A stretch of 64,000 nt of DNA from Aptenodytes patagonicus (lineage: Eukaryota > Chordata > Aves > Sphenisciformes > Spheniscidae): assembly GCF_965638725.1 (NCBI RefSeq), contig NC_134955.1, positions 5,624,316 to 5,688,315 on the forward strand, in the 5' to 3' direction. Positions within the stretch are counted from its first letter, which is position 1; every line of letters starts with the position of its first letter. Below the pieces are notes generated by a model. That model ran no database searches, was not told where the DNA came from, and saw nothing but the letters and a program-made list of their open reading frames with translations. Position numbers and translations under genes: made by a program. Below, piece by piece: positions 1-12,300 of this stretch.

Positions 1-260
1 TACCGATAGAATTGGAAAGCCCATACCAAGTGAATTGCTAGTTCTGCTCCTTGTAGCAGCTGCTACATTTCTTGGCTTGCCCTGACCAGCTACAGGTTAA
101 CACCAGTGAATGTGACAAGACTTGGCATCTTCTCTGTGAAGCTGCAGATGTTGAGCTTTGAACAAATGAAGCTGTTAATTTTTTTGTTTTTTAAATAAAT
201 TTCATATAGCAGCTCTTAAGATGCTATGAAAACAGATACTGTACAATATTTTCTCCTCAG
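1..260 (+). other. ANO5: ANO5 intron, 3' end (left window edge)
   Basis: Intronic sequence ending in a pyrimidine-rich TTTTCTCCTCAG acceptor at 249-260. I see no exon here: the hydrophobic reading frame at 32-82 hits TGA at 83 and does not match the expected TM1 segment. Confidence 0.75.
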
Positions 261-366
261 CAAAGAAATCTGTGACCCTGCAATTGGAGGAGAGATCATC
301 ATGTGCCCTCTTTGTGACCGAGAGTGTGAGTACTGGAGACTGAACACCACCTGTGAGTCCTCAGAG
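261..366 (+). CDS. ANO5: ANO5 exon (probably exon 11): cysteine-rich first extracellular loop
   Basis: Encodes (S)[10 protein letters not shown]...[22 protein letters not shown]. Four closely spaced cysteines (two in CPLCDREC) plus flanking ones form the disulfide-rich loop between TM1 and TM2. The human gnathodiaphyseal dysplasia residue Cys356 falls in this loop (from memory). The first base completes a split Ser codon. The frame-preserving donor is the weak GAG|GTCTGT at 367, while a consensus GTGAGT sits 14 bases earlier at 353 (see findings). NTT and NTTC-type sequon present. Confidence 0.93.
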
Positions 367-3300
367 GTCTGTATCTGGTTCTCCAGCCACTTGTCTTTTT
401 TGTTCATACTGAAAACTCTTTTGGTACCGACCTGTTCCTGCGTATTCTGTTGCAGTATTCCCATTTGTTTGACAACGTGGCAACTCTCTTTTTTGCCATT
501 TTCATGGGCATATGGGGTGAGTACATTTGATAAGTTTTATGTCAAGCAGTAAGGAGATCTTGGCCAAACTGCTGAGGGAGCCTGGAAGTGGGAAGAAGAG
601 GAATAATGGCTTCGCTTTAATATCCTGCCTCAGATGCAGAAGTGATAAAAGAGTAAAAGTAATTTAAAGTTACAGAGGGATTGGACTTAAACAAAACCAA
701 ACAAAATACAGCAGATATCTAGGATATCATAAGCATTGCATACTCTAACTGCTAACATTTGTTTCTTTCCTTAGTAACCTAAAACAGAGTGGTCCAGCCT
801 TACACAGTCCTTCTAAGAGTCCTCTCTGCTGAGGCCTGCACATGATCAGTGTCCCTGTGAGGGAGTAGAGAGCTTTTGTGTCCTTTCACTGGATGGTGGT
901 CCAGCACTACCACTTCATTAGCAGCACTTTTAGGATGAGAATCAGTTGGCTTCTATGCCAATGAAGTTCATACATTATCGTATGTTTTGATGATGCAGAA
1001 ATAGGTGGATTTCCTGACTCCCTCTATATGCATGGTTTCACACCAAGTGATACTTGTTCAGACTTTTAAGATTGTATTGTCTTGAATACATGTTCTTTTC
1101 TTAAACTGTGTGAAGGTTTATAGATGCAGGATAATGTAGTTATTGTTCTTATTTCCTTAAATACCTTGTCTCCTGTTTCATACTGTTTGTATGAAATATC
1201 ATCATTAAATCTTCAATTTGAATATAGGTATTTCATTAACACACAAAGATCTCTGTGTGCTAATAGAAAACCTATTTGTGTATTTGTTATCAAAGGACCT
1301 AGCCACTAACTTTTTTGTAGAAAATTCTCAAAAAACCAAAAAATCGAATAAGATGTTGTATGGCTGTTTTCCTAAACTTTTCTTGGTTTTAAGCACTAGC
1401 CTTTGAGTGACACGGATTAGTCATTCGGGAAGTACCAGAAAATGTTTTTAGAACTGCAGAAGATAAGCTTTCCTGTGTTTGTGTAAACCGTAAAACCTCT
1501 CCACTTCAAATAAGAACAATCAGATTACCAAAGGGTTACATTTTACAGTAGTTTATAGAGGGCTTTTTAAATGTTATATAATAGTATAACTTTTATAGTT
1601 GTTTATTTTATATATGAAATCAGTTCTCTCTAGTGTCTTAAAAATTTCTTAAGCCAGCCTCACTCTTGATCGTATGAAAAGCATCAGACGTTCACCGTCT
1701 TTAAAATGACCATGATATCAAATAATCATCAGAAAGCAACAGAAATCTTTGAACATACTACTTGAAAACAGTTCTGCTTATTTGTAATAGTTGTTCATGT
1801 GTTACAGGTTTATACACAAGCAATTAGTTGAATCATCGTGTTCCTTTGTCAGTTCCGTGTTGCTATTTGCGTATGAAAAGTAGTTAAACTGTAATTGAAC
1901 ATGGTCGTCATAACCATGGAAATACCCATATTCTGTCTTGGCATCTTCCTTGTCATCCACTTCTGGAATTCAGTTAGCTAATTAATTACTTAATCCATAT
2001 TGTCATCTTAGCTGTGAACTTTAATAGGTAGTCAATAAAAATAGATGGGTCACACTGTGAGGATAAATGCTAGATCGCAGAATAGAAGCCAGTGCAGAAA
2101 TAAGTTTAACTTAGTTCATGAACTTGTTCACTTCTCCCTTAACTGTATTTTAACATTTCCAAATTGCAGTTACACTTTTCTTGGAGTTTTGGAAGAGACG
2201 GCAAGCTAGACTGAAATATGAGTGGGATTTGGTTGATTTTGAAGAGGAACAGCAACAACTCCAGCTGAGGCCTGAGTACGAGGCAAAATGTACCCAAAAG
2301 AAGAAGAATCCTGTAACTCAGGTAATGAGCCTGCTGGGTTGACATGCATGCAAATTCAGTTGTGTGCTGAAAGATAGTTTGATATCAAAGCAGGATTTAG
2401 TAACACATTGTTTTCTCACTGAAGGCGTCCAGTTGATGAGTGCTGAGGTTTGCGCTCTGATTGACTAGTATCAGACACAAACACTTCAACTGTCGAAAGC
2501 AGCGTAGCTGTGTTAGCATCAGTAAGTTCTGGAGCTGATAGCCCTGCCTTTCAAGGGTCTGTTTACCCTGGCGCAGGGCCACTGCGGCATGGCTGTCCTG
2601 CTTTCCAGTCTGAAGGTAGCAGTAACCGAGGGCGCTCAGCACTTCAGCCTCCTCTTGCACGTGACAGGCATGCCCCATCTCTTGGACCATGGCTCTCTGC
2701 CTGCAGATGTCTTTTGTTACCTAGGCTTTTGACACAGAATAAATGAGAACATGGCGGGTTTTTGCCTCTGGAGTGTGCATAACTTTCATTAAGTATCCTC
2801 TATTGATTTTAATTTTCACAGGAAAGTGATATATTAAATCAGGAACACAAAGGCGAAGTTTATAGCTTTCACTTGGCTAACACCATCTTTACAGGGTCCT
2901 TCACGTTTCAAGGTAGCATTCTCTGAAATCTTCGTGCCTTTAAAAGCACTCTTTCTCATCCCTGCACAACATACGAAGGAGCAGTTGTCTTGATCTAAAT
3001 ATACAAAAGTGGGACTAGCTGTGGTTTTGTTACTGATATACAGCCACTTTGGGGAATGCTAGAGAGATGAAGGCTGCTGAAGCCCTTTGTCTAAAATCTA
3101 ATTGAGATACAATTAACCACACTACTTAACTCTGTTAAATGCTCTATGTAAATACCTACTAGATGTTAATTGTCTTCATTTAAATTTAATTTAGGTAGGA
3201 GTTAGTTGACAAATTTAGGGATCAGATGGTTGCATTCCAATACAACATCTACCATCTTAACTTGATGTATTTTTAAATCATCCTTCCTCTTCCTAGAATT

Positions 3301-6300
3301 GCATATAAATAACTTGTTTTCACTAGTCATAGGTAGACTTAGATAACACAGTCTTCAGAAAAGAAATAGAAGCTTAGCCAGAACATGGGAAGCAGCACTG
3401 TTACATAAACAGTAGCCCTGTCTTTCAGGGTTTCTCTCCTTAATTATTAGGAAATATATACACTAATCTTGTTTCTCATGAGAGGCAGTTTTTCTGTCTC
3501 TCTTTCCTCTTCTGCACATGCAGCAGTAATGCTGTTGTTTCTTGTACGCTGTAGTCATGCAGAGATCTTTGATGACCATGCACTGTGATTTTGAGTGTAG
3601 TTCTGCCGAGGTACTGATTTCTGCATGCTCAGGAAAACAGTCAGGTAAATCATTTTTTGATTAGCTAGTTCACCTAACTGAAAACAGATCCTTGCCTGTT
3701 GCGTATTATTTGCTAGTTTGCATCCCTTTGTATGCTCAGGCTCAAAACCTCCACTTCCTTTCATGGCTGCACAGTGACCAAAACCAGCTGAACCATCTGT
3801 GGTTCTGCTGCAGTTGAAGGAAAGAGCTCGGGGAAATTGCACAGGCGGCATGGCCCTTGTGTGCTCTGAAATAATGGGCTGCAGCAGAGGGTAATTGTGT
3901 GAGGACAGGGAAGTAATGGGCTGACCCGTAGGCAGTGGTTACGTACAGCATGGACCAAAACCCATAGTCTGGGGAGGTGAATCAGCTGCAGCAGCAGCCA
4001 AAGATGGCATGGGTGAGGTGCATTTGTATAGCTGTCCTGAGAGAGAAGATTGTTCTCTCTAAATTCATGCAGATCTCTTGGGTAGGATGATTTATTTGGA
4101 CTTTATTTTGGAAACAGAAGTTGGACCGTGGTATGTTTTTCTTATCTCAGAGTGAGATACTGCACTTTTTTGTGCTTTCTAAGTATGCATTAACAATTAC
4201 CATAAAAATTCAATGACTGTACAATCCTTTTATTTTATGACACATCAATTTATTACCTTGGTGGATTTTCAGAAGCTTTTGTGAGGCAGGGTTTAGCAGT
4301 GATCCTTATCAATACCCAGTTATAGTAAACCATACGGGTTGGCCACACTGTAGTGTAATTTCCTTTCATTAGGTAATGTGCAGTACTGAACATGGGAAAG
4401 GACGGTGATTTCAAGTAACTTAATTCTGCATACTGATAAGATAACATGGATACGGGTCACTGAGTTTCTTCTGTCCCAAGGCTGGCTTTGCTTTGCTCAG
4501 AAAATTGTTTCCTGGCCTCGATTCCAAGTTCTAGGTGCACTGAAACAGAAATTGCCCATCTTGAGGCTTTAATTAACACCTCATGTGGTCACAATGCTGA
4601 ACTATTTAGCTAGATCATAGCTAACATCTGGTTTTGCTGATTACAGTAGAATCTTAATTTACATAAATAATGAAGCATTCCATTCAAATTTGGGCTCTGT
4701 CATTGCACATTATTGCCTACATTTTGTTCTAAAGTAGAAAACTTGTTGAATAGTCTAGAATGTGCGAAACGTCTGTTCTTAGTATAGAATATATGTATTA
4801 TTAATACGTAATAGGTATAAAATGTTATGAGCCTATGTAAAGCCACCTGATATCTGTGCTTGTATCTTATCTTCAGCTGTTTTTTATAGTTCTGTTAATA
4901 GAGCCTTTAACTGTTTTCATCATCAAACAACTTGTTGTGACTCGAGAGTACAGTATTGATAATTGTGTTTAGTAAGTATATTTAGGCAGATACAGGCAGT
5001 ATATCTCGCCTGAGAGAACAGCACGTTGCACTTTAAACAAAATCACATCGGTATGAGCATGCCGATTGACTGAAGAATATCGCCATCGAGAAGCCGCGCT
5101 TGTAAAACAACTGCTACTGCTTGGTGGTGTCAGGGAGAAATGTGCAGCTCAGTTATGGCCGTTGTATTCAGCGTAATTACACTGCGTTACACCAGTGCAT
5201 TCGGCACGTTCTGGGCTTTTGTGCAACAGGAAATAAACTCTCTTCAACACCACTTTACAGGTTCAGTATCTTCTGTTGTCAAAACAAGCATTTCCTGGTT
5301 CAATATACTTACTGATAATATACTATAATATATATTATAATTATAATATGTATTATATATACTATATAATATAATATATTAAATTATTATAATATAATTA
5401 TAATATATAATAATATAATAATATATAATAATATAATTATTATAATATAACTATATATATATACTATATAATATAATATATTGCGCTCACCTGTAGTAAT
5501 CGGTGCCCCTGTGTCCAAGAGGAGCGTAAGCATACTACAATGCCTTGTCCCAAAGATTTATCAAATTCAGATTATTTTTTTACTAAATATTCTTCCACTG
5601 GCATTAGTTCTTAAATGATCCTTTCTTAATACGTGTAATCTGATATTTTAGGAATTAGAGTTGGTTGCAAAAAAGAGACCTTTACACGAACATGGAAAGT
5701 TGTTCATGTGCTATATGGGGATACTCGCTTGGGTAAGACCTAGCTGCCTGATGCTGCAGCAGAGATTGGCAACTAATGAATGTAGCCATTTCTTCAATTA
5801 AAAAAAAAGAATTGAAGGAGTGGAGAAAAATGCTCTCTGGCTGTGTGGAAAAACACGGTACATCCAAATAAATCTCGACATGCAGAATTTCTTAAAGTTC
5901 AGTCCAGTTTTGGACGCAGAGCTGTATGACAGCTGACGTAGCATTACAGTAATAGTTCTGTCCTGTTCATCTAACGAAGGAGGTGGTCTTTTTCTTTCAG
6001 CTACTGATTGATTTTTGCGAAGGTTTAACCATTCTTTCCCAGTACTGTCTTTACTTCTGGCATTGTTATGGCCACTTCTGTCCTGATCTTTTTTCTCCCC
6101 CCAGCACATTCAAAATCATGTCCTATCTGCTCTTTTAGAGAGGGGAGTTCTGAATGGTTTTCCTCAGATGTGGGCACTTTCACACAGCTGATGAGAGCTC
6201 TGTGTGCCGCTTGATGTTAGAATAAGATTATGGATTTGTGAACTGTGCTGTGCTTGCTTGACTGTTTCAGGAGATGGAGCCTTATTTGCCTATAACTAGC

Positions 6301-9300
6301 CAGGCTGTGCGGTTCTGCATCTCAGGAACTACAGTGTTGTTCTGGGTGAGCATCTTTTTGAATCATCATTTTAACATACATCAGAGTTGCTGATCATCAC
6401 TAATCATGACATTAACACAAACTGGTTTTAATCCTATGATATTAACACATGCTTTTATTATCGTCCTGCAGATTTCCTGCTGTCATGCAAAATGCGCTTC
6501 AATTCAGATTAAAAAAAAAAAAAAAAGACCTTGGAAATCTGTCATTAATTAGTAATTTGATTGGACATTTTAGCATAGGGATAACTTTTTCTCTGGCTTA
6601 TGTGCTGTTAACAGACCATACTGAAAAAAATTGTAGTAAAGGCAAAAAAAAAAGTATTACTCACTACAATGAAATATCTACACATTCCTCTGTAGAAATA
6701 TCTGCAGAGTGAATTTCAGGGTGGACAATACAATCTGACTTGTCCCTTCCATCTCCATTTCTATGAGTCTGTATCCTTCTCCACTATTTTTTTTTTTTTT
6801 TAATTTTGGTATTAGATTGTCTGCTTTTCTTGTGTTAACAAAATAATTGTTAGGTTTAATGTATCTAATATAACAAAGCATTTTGCCTGTGTGCTTTGCA
6901 TTTCAGTGCTGCTGATCTCATACCCATAAAGAACAAAATTTAAACACTATAAAGCATGATGATTTACATCTTATTTCAAAAGTTGCATGCATCTAGCTAT
7001 ACCGAGCTGTAAGTGTATTTCACATTTCTGTCCTGTCCTTAGGTGTCTCTGATTATAGCTAGCATGATAGCTGTGATTGTGTATCGTCTTGCCGTGTATG
7101 CTGCCTTTGCCAGCCTGATGGAGAACACTCAAAGTTTACAGCCCATCAGTGGATTACTGACCCCTCAGCTGGCAACTTCAGTCACAGCCTCATGCCTGAA
7201 TTTTGTCATCATCATGATACTGAATTTCTTATATGAGAGAATAGCCATCTGGATTACTGATATGGGTAAGCGGTGTACTTGAAGACAAAACTTTCAAGGA
7301 ATTACTAAAGGTAGAACCCATCTAGAGGTGCTCTATGTAGTTGTTCTCAGCTCGGGCGCAGTGGGAGCACTAGGACGTTAGTCTGTAGCTTGCAGCAATG
7401 ACTCCATTGTATCCATGGCCATACTGAACATTTTCCCTGCATTTGAATAATTATCATAAGCTGGTTTCTCTTAGTATAATGTTTGCTTATATGAAAACTA
7501 GTATACAGAGACAAACAGAGTTCTGAACGTAATTAAAAATTATCATGTGGTATATTAGAGCCACCAAAGCAAGATCAAACTGTCTTGGTTTAGCAGTATT
7601 TCAATTAGAAATCCTGAAGATACATTTTTAAAAAATAGATCACAGCTTTCACAGCCATCTTTACAAAAAAAGGCTAAATAATCATGTCTCTTACTTTGGG
7701 GGGAAAAGGTAGGAGGCTGGGGGATGGGATAGGGCCGTATATTTTCCAGGGTTTTCTCTTGGCACCATTTCCCTTAGCTATGGATTTACAGGTTTGGAGT
7801 TAATACAGACTGAAGGCAAAGATTGAGCAGGTTGAGAAGTTGAGCCCAAGATGTTATTGTGGCTGTAGCCATTGGTAGCGTTACCTGCGGTAGGCTCACT
7901 GCAGAGCTGGAGGAGCCTGCAGGCAGGTAGGCCCAGAAAGATCTGTTGGCTTTGTAGCAGATTTTATGTTTGACTGTTGCTTGGTTGCTGGAAATATCCT
8001 TCCCTAGAGCCCTTCTTACGTATTTTCCTTTGTTTGCCCTTGATGATTTAGATGTACAAGTCCCTGCAGGTGCTTTATAGAAAGAAATAATTGCAGAATA
8101 TTCAGCTGAGGGGGAGAGCTGAAAGTATTATGTATTTGTAGTTTGTACAGCTGTCATAAAAACAGTTGGGTGATCTTTTTTTATGGAGTCTTACAAGCGG
8201 AATCAAGAATTGGAAGGTGTTTCTGGCAGAAACTTAATGGGATGTTGCATTGGCTCTATTTTGATTTATCTTGAAGCATCTCTTGTCTCGGAGATCTGTA
8301 TTATTTCTCTCACTGGGCCAAATTAGACCAAAGACAGAACAAGTAATAAGTAAAAGTGCCCCTAGCAAAAAAAATAACCAACGACCAACCAAACCAACCA
8401 GAAAATCATCATTTTTTAATCTTTCTTTCTCGAAGGGCATGAATTATATAAGCATCAAGGCTCAGCAATGTTGTTTTGCTGCTTGCAAGCATGGAGGATT
8501 AATTTCTTAAGTGTCAGCACTACCTGCGGTTATCGGTTACAGAGGGAAAAATAAATGTTTACTTTTATGGGACTGCTGCCCTCCTCTGGCGGCCGTGGCA
8601 GCTACACTTGGCCCAGGTTTAGAGACACGGTTGGGTCCAGGGTATGAAATGTGGGCTGCAGCCGTCAGGAGCGTCTGTTCTAACTCCCTTTACTCTTGAA
8701 TTCCTTAAAAGGGTTAGGCCAGATTTTGTTTTCAGATGTGCAGGTATAACCTATCTCTGGTGCTCTAGACATTGAGTGTCTGACATAAACTATTGAACAG
8801 CTCACTGCCAATAAAAATATTTTAATGAGCTGCATCCTAGGCAGACTACCTCACCCGAGTACTGCCTCCTCTATAGCGGGTTCCCAGTAAATACCTTCTG
8901 TCATGCAAACTTATGCCAAGCTTGGAAGCGTTAGGTTACTCGGCTATGAAATAACTTTGCCATAGGGCAGGTGAGTTCAACACATCTGCCAGGTCCTGAC
9001 CAATTCAGAGGGTCTTGAATGCCTGTGGTGTATTTTCTTCCCCTTTCTCCCAACTTGAATTGGTTATATGTTATCATTTAACAGCACACTTTACCAATAA
9101 TGTGCTTAGGGCTTCCTGCTACCTTTAAAAATGCAAACATGATGGAGAATGTGATTACAAAGGCAGCAAAATCTTAAGCAAAGGCTTGGTGATGTTCAGT
9201 ACCACCGAGATGCCTGTATCCTTCCCTGTTCTTCCCCCTACTATGAGCCTCATCTTTCAGAGGCACAGGGTCCATCCAGTTTCTGCTGATTTCAATATAA

Positions 9301-12300
9301 AATACACACATACAGCATATTGAAAAAATCAGTACTATAACATACTTCTCTACCACAAAGAAAAAAAAATTCTTTATCATGTGCATTGCTAACAGTGGAA
9401 TTTTCATCGTCTAGGAGACCCTGCTAGTTAATGTGTGAGATTCATCTTGGATCTCCTAAAAACAGTGTAAGATTTGGGCATGGGCAAGTGCTGGTGGACA
9501 GTACAAAGAAGGGGAAGTTGAAGGTTATAAACGTTTCAAGAATGAATTTCACTTCCCTGCCTACTCAGAACATTGCATTGCAAATTAAGGATCGGGTGTC
9601 TGAGAGCCGGAGCTCTATCTGCTGAACTGTTTGTAGGTGGTTCCCCCCCCCCGCCCCTTTGGGATGTAAGGGCAGTGTGGGTGATGAGTATTTATGAATC
9701 TGTATCCTTTTAAAGGGAATAAAGGAAAATAAAACTACTCTTTTCTGGTTTCAGAGATTCCCAGAACTCATATGGAGTATGAGAACAGGCTCACTATGAA
9801 AATGTTTCTGTTCCAGTTTGTCAACTACTATTCATCCTGCTTCTATGTGGCCTTCTTCAAAGGGAAGTTTGTTGGTTACCCAGGTGCCTACACGTACATG
9901 TTTAATCGCTGGCGAAACGAAGAGGTAGGACTTTCTTGATTAAGGTGGATTGAATAATAATAAACTACTTTAAACTCTTTATCCCCTCCAACCTGTGCAG
10001 TCATAAATTGCCAGCTGCAGGTTTGGTCTGGAATGAGCTGGACCTCAGCTGGCCATCCTGAGGCTGATGGAGGGTTTCCAAGGACTCTTCCTGCTGTTGC
10101 TAGTCAGGGAAACACCTGCAGTGAAAATCTGTGGCTCTTGGTCCCAAGGGTGAAAAATCTAAAAGCTTTCCTTGGCCCCAGTTCTCCTGAAATACCAGTG
10201 GATCTCACCATAGGTCTTAAAAGTGATACTCTAGGTTGAAGAAAGCGAGTATAAATGGAAATGGTCTCTGGCTTATGGGTGTCTTCGTAAGCTTTTTGAG
10301 GCACTACATTTTCAGAGAAACCATCTGGTAAGAGGCGCATCTGTAAGCTTCTGCTTTTTTCCCTCATTTCATTGCTCATTATGCTGTTTGTACAGAGATG
10401 AGACAATATTTAATGTGAAGCATTGCTTGGGAGTCAATAGCGGAGGAAAAACTTCATGCAAAACACAATGAAGTAATGCAGTGCACTTATTGATGGAGTA
10501 TCTCCTAATACTGGTCTGGCTGCTAAATTCTTAAGAAGGCCTCAATGAAGAGTTGAAACTTCAAAACTAGTGTTCTCAGCAAACAGCAGAGACCAGATAC
10601 TGGCAGGTATTTAAATACCTCTGGTGTAGGGTTGTGAATAGAAAATGCAGGTGCTTGGTAGGTCAGGGTTGGTCTGGTGTTGAGAGCTAGCCGAGCGCCA
10701 TAGATTCACCTTGCTGGGGCTGTGGGGTGGCTGCTGCATGCGGATCCTGCTGCCCCGCCTTTGTGTATCTGCACAGTGGTCAGCCTGAAGCATCTCTGAA
10801 TTACTCTCTCTTTAAACGGTCGTTATGTTTTGGTGTGTGTTTTTTCAAGCACACTGAGCATTGAAAGCCCTTCTGTAACAGCCTTCCTGAGGGGGTATCT
10901 TAGCTGGCAGTCCAGGTGAAAGTTAAGTATTGTCCTAACAAGTTTTAAGAACTCTTCTTCTTTCTTTCATTTATACAGTAGTAGAATATAGTTTATCTGG
11001 GTAATGTCCATTATTAATGTCCATTAACCCCCAGTTTGTCTCTGCCAGTGCGATCCTGCGGGCTGTTTGATAGAATTGACGACACAGCTCACCATTGTCA
11101 TGGCTGGCAAACAGATCTGGGGAAATATCCAAGAGGCCGTTGTACCGTAAGTTATCTCTTACACAGAGATGCCCATGTTATAGACAGAGGAAATTCTTGG
11201 AAGGAGTGATAACAAGTATTGCCATATGAAGAAGCTAAGAAAAATTCTGTAAATTAAGCACAAATTCTGACAAGTAAATTCATTTCATAGAGGCTTTTGG
11301 CCTCTTTTTATGAAAGCCGTGCTTGTAAAAGCACGTTGCAACAAGGAGTTTGCTTAGAGAAAGATACTTGATTTGCTTCTCTCATTGTTAACTTTTTTCT
11401 GCATATACAGCTGGATTTGTAACTGGTGGGGTCGCCGGAAAGCCAGAAATAATCCAGAAAATTTATACAGTCGCTGGGAGCAAGACCATGATCTGCAGAT
11501 ATTTGGAGCCTTAGGCCTGTTCTATGAATATCTAGAAATGGGTAAGTTTAAAAATACACATTTGGAATTGAGGACAAGACACCTTGTACTGACAGTTCCA
11601 AAAAAATAGCTTCTCAATTAATTGTTACGGGTTGATGCCACCGCTTTCATCTGGTAAACAGTAGATGATTAACTGCTGGAAATCATTAAATAGGTCGACC
11701 CAATTAAAAAAAAAAAACCAACCTGCCTTTGCATCTTAGAGTGCAGGGAATTTCACAGAAATCTGCAAAGACTGTTTCCCTCATTTGAATGGGGAACATT
11801 ATTCTCAGTGCAGCCAGCTGTCTTGATGTCTGTTCTGTTCTCGTTCCCAAGCATATTCTCAGCTGATGTCAGTGGAACTGTATGTATGGGACGAGTGCCA
11901 AATATGCTGTAAGGATGGGTACTGCAGATCTGGATCAGAGAGAATCCATTTAGTTTTAGGTTTGCACCGATCAGTGCTTCAATACAGTCCAGTAGACCAG
12001 CAGAGGGAGCATGGGTAACAGAATAGGATTTTGCCAAGGTAATGTGAACAGGTCAGCATATGAAATTACTTTACAAAACCTGAGAGACTAAAACTAGAAA
12101 TTGAAGCCAAACTAAATGTAAAAGACACTAAAAAAATATTAGTATTTGTCTATTAGAAGGACAAAATTTGTTGAAAAGTGGTCCCTTGTATTGTTTTATT
12201 TGTACAGAAATAATTCTTGCCTAGAGCTTTGCAACTGTATTGTTGTCACTTCATACACTTCATGATATTTCATGCAGGGCTGTGATCTTGTGAAATTCAT

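Noticed and set aside
2..96. Possible upstream ANO5 exon (hydrophobic frame, then ACAG|GTTAAC donor-like site)
   Set aside because: The hydrophobic frame stops at 83 and the frame compatible with the next exon has a stop at 31 and no anoctamin similarity. No acceptor fits.
226..552. 108-codon open frame reading through the 89-bp ANO5 intron
   Set aside because: Retaining the intron puts the next exon out of frame and loses the conserved YSHLFDN segment; the spliced reading matches ANO5.
2397..2690. Minus-strand 97-codon frame in an ANO5 intron
   Set aside because: No recognisable family, no splice support, ordinary intronic composition.
11997..12010. CTCF-like CCAGCAGAGGGAGC in an ANO5 intron
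   Set aside because: Mismatch at a key core base; weaker than the intergenic matches.
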